The translations under genes and the position numbers were made by a program. 64,000 nucleotides of DNA from Bacteroidales bacterium (lineage in GTDB: Bacteria; Bacteroidota; Bacteroidia; Bacteroidales; F082). Positions 6,940 through 15,406 of this stretch are shown in pieces. How positions within the stretch are numbered: position 1 is the stretch's first letter; each line of letters begins with the position of its first letter. Below the pieces are notes generated by a model that was given only the letters and a program-made list of their open reading frames with translations, did no database searches and had not been told where the DNA came from. The stretch lies in assembly GCA_023229135.1 (NCBI GenBank), contig JALNZT010000003.1:124001-188000 (forward strand), written 5' to 3'.

Positions 6940-9405
6940 CTATTTAATCATAATCTTTTGTGAAGCTGTTCCGTTGGCTGTTTGCACAGTCAGAATATAC
7001 ATGCCGGCATCAAACTTATCAGTAGCAATGCGGGTTTCACGTTGTCCGATTGTGCCTTCATAAACAACCTGTCCGAGACTGTTACTCAGGATAACAGCAG
7101 TAATTTCAGTATTACCTTTCAGGAACAATACGTCATTAGCTGGATTTGGATAAGCAGAAACATAAGTTTGTTCGCCTTGCTCATTTACACCCGTTAAAAT
7201 AGTGATCCAAACGCTGATGTTAACCTGTTGGTTAACAGGGTCATTGCTTCTGATATGCAATCTACCTTTGTAAATGGATAGCGGAGTAAGGCCAGAAGCG
7301 TCCAATTCGATAGAAAGCTCATCAGTCCCACCGGCTTCTACTTCGCCTGCATTAGGAGAAACAGACAACCAAACCGATCCTGCTTCACCGGTAAGCTGAG
7401 CGCGGATGTTCCAGTTTGCATCAAATTGTGAATCAAGATGACTCCATGCCATGCCAGACTTAATCCAATTGCCATTAGGATTTGCTGGGCCAGCATCAAT
7501 ACCTGCAGGGAAAACACCTTCTGGCTGATCCATCCAGTAACCTACCCATAGATCGCGACCGCTAACATAAACAGGCTGTGTTAACACGACAGTTGTCCAG
7601 GTACCAATATTCGGGAAGAAATCTTGTTCGTAAAGCAGTTCACCAGGTCCGGGAAGGTTTACTGAACCCATATCATATACCTGAATTTTATGGTCATCGG
7701 CTGGATCGTTTACAAATACATCTACAGCTGTGAGGTACATTCCGTTGTAAGGCACTACCATATCAGCTGTGAAATTAGCTGCTACGCTCCACGTATTTGC
7801 AGCTGTAAGACCGATGGCGCTAGCGTTCTCACCACTATAAGTCAGGGTTACATCACGGTTAGCTGGTGCTGCAGAACCGCCTGTGTAGTTAGGTGCTTCA
7901 ACAGGAACACCAACTGATTTTCCTGCAGGAGTAGTAGAAATCCAAGGTGATGCAGCTTTGTAGCTTGTTGGTTGATTAAATGAAGTAGCGATTTCATACA
8001 ACAAGGTCGATTCACCTGTATTTCCAAGCGTACGGGTGATGGTTTCACTATCTCCTTCTGGGATAGTCGTTATAATCTGTGCAGCATCAATATCAATGGT
8101 AGGGCTCTGTGCGGGAGGAACAAGTGCAACCAATGCCAGATTATCAATAAAATAAGTTGGAGTTTCGCCTGTTTCAGCTCCGGCAAAGAAATTGGCGCCA
8201 CCTAATTGAAGAATATTGATATCACCCTGAGCTCCAGTGCTAAATTGCCATTCGTGAATTAAAACATCATCAAAATAAACCTCGGCCCAGTCTGTGTCCA
8301 GGTCAACAACATTAACGACTTCAATCCATTCATCATGATTATAGGTAAAAGTAGCTGCATTTTCACCACCTGCATTCACTCTACCTGTACCATCTGCTTT
8401 AAAGTACGCTTCAAAGGCCCACTCGACGCCAGGCTGCTCATAATGTTGAAGGTTGTAATAAGCACCAAAGCTACTGGGAACATAATAATCAAAAGTGATA
8501 AGGAATTTTCCGGATGATTTGTTGCCAATCTTGAAAACTAAGTCAGAAATACCATCAACTTTTATAGAATTACTTGGAGTTTCCGACTGTTCATCAGAAA
8601 TCAGAGCATCTTCAGTAGTACCAGGTGCATCCCCCCATGTAGTCCACCAGTCAGGATCAACTACTGCAATATAATCACCTGCTGTATATTCGTCAAACTC
8701 GTTGTAATACAGTATCTGTTCGATAGCAGCGTCAAAAGAAATATTATCAAAATAATACAGCGGCGTTTCTGTTGATCCTGGCTCTACTCCAGCATAGAAA
8801 TTGAGGCTTCCTAATTGAAGTGTTCCGGGATCACCAAGAGCCTGAGCGCTAAACTGACCTTCGTGAACTAATATATCATCAAAATAAATTTCTACCACGT
8901 CATTATTCAGGTCGATAAAATTTTCAACACTAAACCATACGCCTTGTGTATAGGTAAATGCTACTGAGTTTTCACCACCGGCATTCATAAAACCAGTACC
9001 ATCAGCTCTGAAAAATACCTCAAAAGCCCATTCTACGCCTGGTGCTTCAAAATGCTGCATATTGTAGTAACCGCCAAAGCCTACAGGAACAAAAAGGTCA
9101 AAATCAACCCAATAGGCTCCGTTTGTTTTATTACCAAGTTTCAAAACATTGTCGTTGGTGCCTGAAACTTTAACGGCGTTTAGGCCTGATTCGGCCTCTT
9201 CATCTGAAATTACAGCATCTTCTGCTGTACCAGGAGCGTCTGACCAGGTAGTCCACCAATCTGGAATTGTCTCGGCCAAATAATCGCCGACGTTGTAGCT
9301 CTCAAAGTCGTCTTCATAAACGACTTCGCGGTTTTGCGCCTGCACACTAAAAGTGGCAAGTACAAAGGCCAGCATTGTAATCATTGAAAAAGTAAATTTT
9401 TTCAT
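6940..9405 (-). CDS. Secreted protein with duplicated lectin-like domain and type A T9SS sorting domain
   Basis: An 821-residue exported protein. A signal peptide covers residues 1-23 (ends VQAQ). Two near-copies of a beta-sandwich domain follow, about residues 28-225 and 233-430: both carry the words PDWWTTW, APGT.EDA.ISDE, YYN.QH.E.PGVEWAFE and FDD. They look like concanavalin/LamG-type carbohydrate-binding folds. Then come an Ig-like stretch, a region with GRDLWVGYWMDQPEG, and a second Ig-like stretch (VWLSVSPNAGEV). The C-terminal 75 residues are the Por secretion (type A) sorting domain with YPNPANDVL, LGQVVYEG and DAGMYILTV. It is probably a surface or secreted adhesin or binding protein; no catalytic residues were recognised. 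Confidence 0.88.
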   Translation of the reverse strand: MKKFTFSMITMLAFVLATFSVQAQNREVVYEDDFESYNVGDYLAETIPDWWTTWSDAPGTAEDAVISDEEAESGLNAVKVSGTNDNVLKLGNKTNGAYWVDFDLFVPVGFGGYYNMQHFEAPGVEWAFEVFFRADGTGFMNAGGENSVAFTYTQGVWFSVENFIDLNNDVVEIYFDDILVHEGQFSAQALGDPGTLQLGSLNFYAGVEPGSTETPLYYFDNISFDAAIEQILYYNEFDEYTAGDYIAVVDPDWWTTWGDAPGTTEDALISDEQSETPSNSIKVDGISDLVFKIGNKSSGKFLITFDYYVPSSFGAYYNLQHYEQPGVEWAFEAYFKADGTGRVNAGGENAATFTYNHDEWIEVVNVVDLDTDWAEVYFDDVLIHEWQFSTGAQGDINILQLGGANFFAGAETGETPTYFIDNLALVALVPPAQSPTIDIDAAQIITTIPEGDSETITRTLGNTGESTLLYEIATSFNQPTSYKAASPWISTTPAGKSVGVPVEAPNYTGGSAAPANRDVTLTYSGENASAIGLTAANTWSVAANFTADMVVPYNGMYLTAVDVFVNDPADDHKIQVYDMGSVNLPGPGELLYEQDFFPNIGTWTTVVLTQPVYVSGRDLWVGYWMDQPEGVFPAGIDAGPANPNGNWIKSGMAWSHLDSQFDANWNIRAQLTGEAGSVWLSVSPNAGEVEAGGTDELSIELDASGLTPLSIYKGRLHIRSNDPVNQQVNISVWITILTGVNEQGEQTYVSAYPNPANDVLFLKGNTEITAVILSNSLGQVVYEGTIGQRETRIATDKFDAGMYILTVQTANGTASQKIMIK

Positions 9406-9442
9406 AGTAATAAATTTAAGTTAAAAAAATTGTTGATTGATA

Positions 9443-9470
9443 CAAAATTAATCTATTTATCGCCTGCAAA
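9443..9470 (-). promoter_or_regulatory. Promoter of the 6940 gene (-7 and -33 boxes)
   Basis: On the minus strand TAATTTTG (9450-9443) matches TAnnTTTG and TTTG (9470-9467) lies 16 bases upstream of it as a -33 element. The start codon is 38 bases downstream. Confidence 0.65.
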
Positions 9471-9511
9471 CAAGCAAATATTTACGCAGCCAAATTACAA
9501 AAATCTTTTGT

Positions 9512-10453
9512 TTAGCAAAAATATTTTCCTTGATAAGTATCCCGGGCTGCCATTTTTTTTTCAATATTTTGCAAAACGGCATCATAACGCATTGAGCCGA
9601 AAGGCGCTGACAGCAAATAAGGTGGCGGCACTTCGGAAGCAAAACGCTCTATAATTATGGTGGGATTAAAAATTTCGACAAAGTCGATAATAAAATCTGT
9701 ATAGGTTTCCAAGTCGAATAACTGTAAAATCGTCGGGTCTTGCTCATATTCTACTGCCAAAGCTGTGTTTTTAAAAAGCTGTAGCTGATGGAACTTCACA
9801 GTTGTAAGTGGCAGATCCGAAATTATTGCTGCTGAATCCAACATCATCCGGCGTGTTTCGCCCGGAAGACCAAAAATAAAATGTGCTCCCACAGGAATCC
9901 CATAGTAATTGGCACGCGCAATAGCTTGTTGCGCTGTGGCAAAATCATGCCCTCTGTTTACGCGTTTCAGGCTTTGATCATATACGCTTTCCACACCAAA
10001 TTCAAGCATGATATAATGGGCCTTTCGCAGTTCGGCAAGCATTTCAAACACCTCATCACTAATCACATCAGGCCGTGTGCCAATTACCAAACCCAGAACG
10101 CCTTCTACTGAAAGCGCTTCTGCATACATTTCTTGCAGGCTTTGCAAATCGGCATAAGTATTAGAATAGGCCTGAAAATATGCCAGGTAACGGTTTGCCC
10201 GTCGATAACGTTTTTGATGAAACACTTTTCCTTCTTCCAATTGCTGCGTGATGGATTTTGAGGGCTGGCAATAAGAAGGATTGAAGGCATCATTTATGCA
10301 ATAAGTGCATCCTCCCCTACCCTTAGTGCCATCGCGGTTAGGACAGGTGAAGCCGGCGTCGAGGCTTATTTTTTGAACCCTTCCACCAAACTGCCTTTGA
10401 AAATAAGTCGTATAGCTGTTAAATCTTCTGGAATCGCCCCAAGGATAAATCAT
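9512..10453 (-). CDS. Radical SAM protein, TIGR01212/YhcC family
   Basis: A 313-residue radical SAM protein of the YhcC-like family. The iron-sulfur binding segment is AGFTCPNRDG followed by GRGGCTYC near residues 33-48, giving the spaced cysteines of this group. Other family words are IGTRPDV, EFGVESV, NRGHD and HFIFGLPGET. The reaction is not established for the family. The ATG at 10453 matches the normal N-terminus (YFQRQFGGRVQKISLDAGFTC begins within 15 residues). Its promoter box lies almost on top of the start codon, which suggests a leaderless transcript. Confidence 0.88.
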   Translation of the reverse strand: MIYPWGDSRRFNSYTTYFQRQFGGRVQKISLDAGFTCPNRDGTKGRGGCTYCINDAFNPSYCQPSKSITQQLEEGKVFHQKRYRRANRYLAYFQAYSNTYADLQSLQEMYAEALSVEGVLGLVIGTRPDVISDEVFEMLAELRKAHYIMLEFGVESVYDQSLKRVNRGHDFATAQQAIARANYYGIPVGAHFIFGLPGETRRMMLDSAAIISDLPLTTVKFHQLQLFKNTALAVEYEQDPTILQLFDLETYTDFIIDFVEIFNPTIIIERFASEVPPPYLLSAPFGSMRYDAVLQNIEKKMAARDTYQGKYFC

Positions 10454-10457
10454 CCGG

Positions 10458-10465
10458 CAAAATTA
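10458..10465 (-). promoter_or_regulatory. -7 promoter box of the radical SAM gene, 4 bases from the start codon
   Basis: TAATTTTG on the minus strand ends only four bases before the ATG. With the usual spacing, transcription would begin at or next to the A of the ATG. Confidence 0.55.
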
Positions 10466-10582
10466 GTGAAATGAGGGTAGGTTTTGCTGTGGCCAATAAA
10501 AATCTGAACAGCCGTGCTTGTTCAATTCTACAGAATATTTGAAAAATAGTGCTATAGACCTACACCAATATATTTCTATGGG

Positions 10583-10714
10583 AAACCTCTACGAGGTTTG
10601 TTTTAAGCTTGCTTTCTTTGCACCCAGATAAATCTGGGTGTTATGCAAAGGGAAGTCCTACGGACTTATTTTTAGCAAGCTTTTTTATTAATTACATGGG
10701 TTTTAAAACCCATG
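10583..10714. repeat. Clustered palindromes forming a cloverleaf-like cruciform
   Basis: The gap between the radical SAM gene and the next minus-strand gene holds several perfect inverted repeats. AAACCTC-TAC-GAGGTTT is at 10583-10599. An outer pair AAGCTTGCT (10605-10613) and AGCAAGCTT (10674-10682) encloses CACCCAGAT-AA-ATCTGGGTG (10621-10640) and AAGTCC-TAC-GGACTT (10653-10667). ATGGGTTTTAAAACCCAT lies near 10696-10713. The two TAC-loop hairpins share a design. No gene is seen. Confidence 0.8.
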
Positions 10715-10767
10715 GGATCAATAAAAACACGAAGAATTCACATTAACAGATTAACAAGGATCCATGA

Positions 10768-11379
10768 TCAGACCATTTCAGAAGTGCTCTTATCTTCATC
10801 ACTGATATCAGTAGTAAGCTGACCATAAATATAGGCTTTTGAACCTATTATGCTCACCATCAATGCGACGACAAGAATAATTACCAGTGGTGACCAGATT
10901 CGCATGAGGATGCTTGCAATAATAGCAGCTATCGCATACAGTGCTAGATACCAGAAGAATATCACCCATTTGTATCCATAAGTAGCATTGAGGCTACACT
11001 TTAAAGCTTCCGAAGCTCCTTTATTTTTGTCAACTACTAGTAATGTTGACAAACTATAGGCTATTGAAAGCACAATGGCTGGCACAATCAAGAAAGCTGT
11101 TGCTGCTAATTGGATAATGCCTTTTAATCCGTTAACAAGGAAATATTCGCCCATATACTTATAATAAGTCTTGTCAAAAATTGTAAGGGGAGAAATTATT
11201 TTTCCTTTACTAAGAGCAGCAGGAAGGGTAGCTAGCGCGATGGTCGTACCAACGTTTACATAAGGAATCCAGATTGTAAGCAGCCACAGCACTACACAAC
11301 CCAAAATCGAAGGCAGGTTTTTCGATCCAATCTCAATAGAATTGGACAAAATTTTACTAAATTCAAGTTTTTTTTCCAT
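10768..11379 (-). CDS. Uncharacterised multi-pass membrane protein
   Basis: I do not recognise this 203-residue protein. It has about five hydrophobic helices, near residues 24-48, 80-108, 110-120, 134-156 and 160-185, with short loops and an acidic tail (TDISDEDKSTSEM). A conserved-looking stretch VVDKNKGASEALKCSLNATYGYKW between helices resembles the loop seen in small glycerophosphodiester-type or DUF975-like membrane domains, but this is only an impression. It stands alone between palindromes and the peptide transporter. Confidence 0.7.
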   Translation of the reverse strand: MEKKLEFSKILSNSIEIGSKNLPSILGCVVLWLLTIWIPYVNVGTTIALATLPAALSKGKIISPLTIFDKTYYKYMGEYFLVNGLKGIIQLAATAFLIVPAIVLSIAYSLSTLLVVDKNKGASEALKCSLNATYGYKWVIFFWYLALYAIAAIIASILMRIWSPLVIILVVALMVSIIGSKAYIYGQLTTDISDEDKSTSEMV

Positions 11380-11486
11380 GATAATTGATTAATTTGGTTT
11401 AAAAGTCCTCAAAGTTATTAAAATTTATGTTTCAAAACCAGCCATTTAAACGTTTTAAATAATGAATGAAACTCTCTTTTTCATGC

Positions 11487-11518
11487 AAAAAGCCACCGAA
11501 AAAATTCCGGTGGCTTTG
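11487..11518 (-). terminator. Intrinsic terminator of the peptide transporter gene
   Basis: AAAGCCACCG and CGGTGGCTTT form a ten-base stem around an AT-rich loop, followed on the minus strand by TTGC. It lies 40 bases past the stop codon. Confidence 0.7.
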
Positions 11519-11557
11519 GATTATATTGACTTAAAAAAGCAGTGAAGGTTTTTAACT

Positions 11558-13198
11558 CTAAGACACCTTTTCAAGTTTTTTCATCATAGAGAAAATAAAG
11601 GCTGCGGCCAGAATCGAGAACACGATAAATATGGCCCAGACCTGCCAGATAGCGATGCGCTCGTAGAAATAACTTCCAACCCACAACATTTGGTTACCCA
11701 AAGCAGTAGCCATCAGCCAGCCGCCTTGCATCAACCCCTGGTATTTTGGAGGCGACACCTTCGATACAAATGAAATACCCATCGGACTGAGGAAAAGTTC
11801 CGCAATAGTAAGGGTAAAGTAGGTAGAAATCAGCCAGTAAACACTAACTCTTGGTGAATCAGGCATCAATTCTTTAAACGCATCAAGGCCGAACGAACCT
11901 ACCATCAGAATCACAAAACCTATAGCAGCGATAATCATACCGATACCAATCTTGCGTGGTGCAGATGGTTCCATATTGCGCTTATTAAGCCAGGCGAAAA
12001 AGCCAACAATAATAGGCGTAAGCAACACAATCATGGTCGGATTAAAGTGCTGGAAAATTTCTGGTGAAATAGGGTTAGAAGCAGGGTTATTGCTATAGAA
12101 ATAGTAAACAGCAGCAGCCGAAGTCAAAGCTACAACAGCACCGATGAGTTTTGATTTAGCATTGGAATCACTACTGAAAATCGATCTTAAACCAAAGATA
12201 CCGATAACGATAGCAAGCAAGGACCAAATATTAAATATCAGGTTAGTAGCCGGCCCTACCGATGTTTCGGTGTAGTCACGCGCAAAGAAGCTCATGGTCA
12301 GTCCGTTTTGGTGGAAAGCCATCCAGAAGAAAATAACCACACCAAACACCAGGAACAAAGCGGTAAGGCGTTGTTTGGTTTCGGCTTTGCTCATTTCGAT
12401 CACTTTTTCGCCTTCTTTAACCACTTTCTTTTTCACATCAGGCAGTTTGTTCTTGAAGACACTAAAAATGATAAAGGATACAACCATGGTAACGGCTGCA
12501 GCACCAAAAGCGTAGTTGAAACCGGCACTATATGCCGCCAGGTAATTTGTCGAGAACTCACTAAGCTGATCCACGCCAACTTCAAAACCTGAAACCTCGG
12601 TGGCAAGCGTCTGCAAAGGCGTTACATCAGCTAATTGATCTACCTGATATCTGTGGATAAGAGCCGGCAAATCATTATTTCGCGTATATCCTTCTGATTT
12701 GATAAACCAGTTGATGATCCCGGCGGCTACACTGGGTGCAAACAATGCACCTATATTAATACCCATGTAGAAAACGCTAAAAGCAGAGTCGCGCAGATGA
12801 GAATACTTGGGATCGTCATACAACTGACCGACCACAGCCTGCAGGTTTCCTTTAAAAAGGCCATTACCTAAAGCAATTACAAATAAGGCTGCCAGCGTGA
12901 ATGGAAGTCCAAAACCAGGAATCGTCATCAACACATACCCACCCAACATGGTGACCAAGCCAACATAAATAGTCCCTTTATAATTCATAGTGCGGTCGGC
13001 TATGATACCTCCAACAAGTGCCAAACCATAAATTAGAGCGTAAAACACGCTATAAATCACTCCGGCGTTCGACTCGGTAAGCCCATATTTGGCCGTGAGG
13101 TAAAACACCAGAATTCCCATCATGGTATAAAAGCCGAATCGCTCTCCCATGTTTGCGAAAAACGCAACAATCAATCCTTTAGGATGTCCTTTAAACAT
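11558..13198 (-). CDS. POT/PTR family proton-coupled peptide transporter
   Basis: A 546-residue inner-membrane carrier of the major facilitator superfamily, peptide (POT) branch, which imports di- and tripeptides with protons. About 12-14 membrane helices are visible. The N-terminal family motif appears as NMGERFGFYTMMG; the first glutamate of the usual ExxER motif is Asn here, a variant I associate with Bacteroidota members. The second family segment IALGNGLFKGNLQAVVGQLY and the helix-5 word AFSVFYMGINIGAL are present. A linker rich in lysine (PDVKKKVVKEGEKVIEMSKAE) separates the two halves. Confidence 0.9.
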   Translation of the reverse strand: MFKGHPKGLIVAFFANMGERFGFYTMMGILVFYLTAKYGLTESNAGVIYSVFYALIYGLALVGGIIADRTMNYKGTIYVGLVTMLGGYVLMTIPGFGLPFTLAALFVIALGNGLFKGNLQAVVGQLYDDPKYSHLRDSAFSVFYMGINIGALFAPSVAAGIINWFIKSEGYTRNNDLPALIHRYQVDQLADVTPLQTLATEVSGFEVGVDQLSEFSTNYLAAYSAGFNYAFGAAAVTMVVSFIIFSVFKNKLPDVKKKVVKEGEKVIEMSKAETKQRLTALFLVFGVVIFFWMAFHQNGLTMSFFARDYTETSVGPATNLIFNIWSLLAIVIGIFGLRSIFSSDSNAKSKLIGAVVALTSAAAVYYFYSNNPASNPISPEIFQHFNPTMIVLLTPIIVGFFAWLNKRNMEPSAPRKIGIGMIIAAIGFVILMVGSFGLDAFKELMPDSPRVSVYWLISTYFTLTIAELFLSPMGISFVSKVSPPKYQGLMQGGWLMATALGNQMLWVGSYFYERIAIWQVWAIFIVFSILAAAFIFSMMKKLEKVS

Positions 13199-13276
13199 AG
13201 TAAGTTAGGTATTAATTATACATTAGAATATTCATTAAAAAATCAAAAATATTTTGGTAACTTTTTTTTAAAAGGA

Positions 13277-13284
13277 CAAAAATA
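13277..13284 (-). promoter_or_regulatory. -7 promoter box of the peptide transporter gene
   Basis: TATTTTTG on the minus strand matches TAnnTTTG, 78 bases before the start codon. The remainder of the 307-base gap up to the sigma-factor gene shows only AT-rich sequence. Confidence 0.5.
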
Positions 13285-13505
13285 GCTAAAAAAGTATGCA
13301 AAACAACATTTTTCATCGACTTATCTTGGTATCAAGAAAGTTTCTAAACTAGTTCCTAAAAGCACGTCAATAATAGTTTTTAGCAAAACACATGGTCTAT
13401 CCTATCAGCTCTCAGCTAAAAAAATGTCCTAAATTTAACCGTTTTTTAAGCATCAGATGTAATAAAAACCGCCATGCATCGTCTCAACTAACAGAAACCT
13501 CAACT

Positions 13506-14021
13506 ATGACCGCTGAAGAATTTCAAACCACCGTGCTGGGCTTCAAGAACAAGCTTTTCAGGCTGAGCCTGAGGCTGCTTGCTGATGCCGATGAGGCGGC
13601 CGACGCGGTACAAGAGGTTTATTTGAAACTCTGGAAAATGCGTAATAAACTGGATCAATATCAAAGCAAAGAAGCCTTGGCGATGACCATGACAAAAAAT
13701 CTTTGCCTGGATGAGCTAAAAGCCAAAAGACGACAGAATTTACCGCTAAAAGACTACGACCGGGCCTCACAAACCGATACGCCCGACCGCCTAGCCGAGT
13801 TACGGGATGCAATAGCAAACGTAAACCTGTTGATGGAAAAACTTTCGCCACAACAAAAAATCGTGATGCAACTGCGTGATATTGAACAATATGAATTGAG
13901 TGAAATTGCGGCCATTACCGGAATGAACGAAAATGCCGTGCGGGTAAATTTATCACGTGCCCGAAAGCAAATTCGCGAACAATTGATTAAACACAACAAC
14001 TATGAATACCAAGTCAGCTGA
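13506..14021 (+). CDS. ECF-type RNA polymerase sigma factor
   Basis: A 171-residue sigma-70 family factor of the extracytoplasmic type. Region 2 reads FRLSLRLLADADEAADAVQEVYLKLWKM near residues 17-45, and region 4 reads LSPQQKIVMQLRDIEQYELSEIAAITGM.ENAVRVNLSRARKQIR near residues 112-160. Both regions are complete, so the protein should be active. An ATG at 13392 would add 38 residues with no family similarity, so the ATG at 13506 was chosen. The stop overlaps the start of the next gene by 20 bases, the usual sign of a sigma/anti-sigma pair. Confidence 0.9.
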   Translation: MTAEEFQTTVLGFKNKLFRLSLRLLADADEAADAVQEVYLKLWKMRNKLDQYQSKEALAMTMTKNLCLDELKAKRRQNLPLKDYDRASQTDTPDRLAELRDAIANVNLLMEKLSPQQKIVMQLRDIEQYELSEIAAITGMNENAVRVNLSRARKQIREQLIKHNNYEYQVS

Positions 14022-14559
14022 AACACTACTCAGGCTGTTTTTCGAAGGAAAAACCAGCCTAAAAGAGGAGCAACAGCTCAAAAAATATTTTGAGCAGGAA
14101 GATTTGCCGGAGGAGTTAAACGTCCTGAAACCGCTTTTCAGTCTCGCCGACAACAAACCAGAAGTGCTTGACAATGCTTTTGATGAAAAAATGCTTGCTC
14201 AAATTAAAGACACACCAAAATTCGGTAAACGAATCACCGCTCATTTTCTGTTCTGGCCTATAGCGGCAGCCTCAATGGCGCTGCTCATTTTCGTCAGCGG
14301 ACTATTCAGCCTCAACAATGACAGCCGTTTCAAAGATACTTACAACGATCCCGCGCAGGCCTACGCACAGGCCGCTCATGCTTTGCAATTTGTAGGCATA
14401 AAGCTTTCCGGCGCAATCGAACCGGCACAAAAAGCCAGCGAGCAATTAGAAAGAGGCATGGATCAGGTTAATAAACTGCAAAAACTATATACAGGCCTCG
14501 AACAAACTCAAAAACTCAGCCTCATCGATCAGACATTAAACTACCTACCCATTCAATAA
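14002..14559 (+). CDS. Probable anti-sigma factor or sigma-associated membrane protein
   Basis: A 185-residue protein whose start lies inside the 3-prime end of the sigma gene. The N-terminal part (residues 1-75) is charged and cytoplasmic-looking, with an AETLLRLFFEGKTSLKEEQQLKKYF segment of the kind found in Bacteroidota anti-sigma proteins. One membrane helix follows at about 78-100 (HFLFWPIAAASMALLIFVSGLF). The external part is helical and coiled-coil-like. I infer that it controls the upstream sigma factor; no ZAS zinc motif is present. Confidence 0.7.
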   Translation: MNTKSAETLLRLFFEGKTSLKEEQQLKKYFEQEDLPEELNVLKPLFSLADNKPEVLDNAFDEKMLAQIKDTPKFGKRITAHFLFWPIAAASMALLIFVSGLFSLNNDSRFKDTYNDPAQAYAQAAHALQFVGIKLSGAIEPAQKASEQLERGMDQVNKLQKLYTGLEQTQKLSLIDQTLNYLPIQ

Positions 14560-14593
14560 TTAAAGAAATCACAAACACCTTAATTAATAAGCC

Positions 14594-15133
14594 ATGAAAA
14601 AAATTAAAATTCTTCTCGCGATCGTTTTTCTGCTTCCCATCTTAGGCTTTTCTCAAACCAGTTCCATCGACAAACTCTATGAGAAATATGCCGGCAAAGA
14701 CTATTTCACTTCGATCAATATTTCTTCAGAAATGTTTAAGCTGGCCGCTGGATTAAGTCAAAACCTGGAGGATGACAGCGCTAAAGAGCTCAATAATATG
14801 GTGAATCAAATCAATGGCATGAAAATCTTGATTTTTGAAGACTCACTGCGTCAGAGCAAAATAAATTTTATAGACGAGCTCAATAAATCCGTCAACTTTA
14901 AAGACTTTGCCGAGCTGATGAGCGTTCAGGAAAAGAATGGTACTGTGCGTTTCCTAACCAAAAAAGGAGACAAAGGCAAAATCAGTGAAATGCTAATGAT
15001 TGCCGAAGATGGCGGCGAAGTCGTTGTGATGAGTTTCACGGGATCTATCGAACTGGAAACCATTGGTAAAATGGCTAAAACCATGAATATGAAAGGCATG
15101 GAGAAGCTGGAAGCACTTGATAAGAAGCCTTAA
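14594..15133 (+). CDS. DUF4252 family exported protein
   Basis: A 179-residue protein with a signal peptide (MKKIKILLAIVFLLPILGFSQ) and a single DUF4252 domain, recognised from SIDKLYEKYAGKDYFTSINIS near residue 24 and the EDGGEVVVMSFTGSIELETI stretch near residue 137. The function is unknown. Members are frequently encoded behind an ECF sigma factor and its partner, as here, so it may belong to that regulon. A hairpin-repeat block begins three bases after its stop codon. Confidence 0.82.
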   Translation: MKKIKILLAIVFLLPILGFSQTSSIDKLYEKYAGKDYFTSINISSEMFKLAAGLSQNLEDDSAKELNNMVNQINGMKILIFEDSLRQSKINFIDELNKSVNFKDFAELMSVQEKNGTVRFLTKKGDKGKISEMLMIAEDGGEVVVMSFTGSIELETIGKMAKTMNMKGMEKLEALDKKP

Positions 15134-15135
15134 CT

Positions 15136-15400
15136 GTATGCCAGTCGGGGTGCGACTATAAGGCGATGCTGAACAGTCGCGCTCTGACTTTAACATATTT
15201 CCAGTCAGGGTGCGACTAGTTTAACGAGGTCGTATTAGTCGCGCCCTGACTTCCAGTGTATGCCAGTCGGGGTGCGACTATAAGGCGATGCTGAACAGTC
15301 GCGCTCTGACTTTAACATATTTCCAGTCAGGGTGCGACTAGTTTAACGAGGTCGTATTAGTCGCGCCCTGACTTTCCAACCTGCCCGCGCCCTGACTTCA
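15136..15400. repeat. Two copies of a 122-bp hairpin-repeat unit
   Basis: A 122-base unit starts at 15136 and again at 15258, nearly identical. Each unit holds two hairpins of the AGTC-N7-GACT family: AGTCGGGGTGCGACT with AGTCGCGCTCTGAC, and AGTCAGGGTGCGACT with AGTCGCGCCCTGACT. The block fills almost all the space between the stop codons of two convergent genes (DUF4252 and proS), so it may also serve as their transcription terminator. Confidence 0.9.
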
Positions 15401-15406
15401 ACTTCT

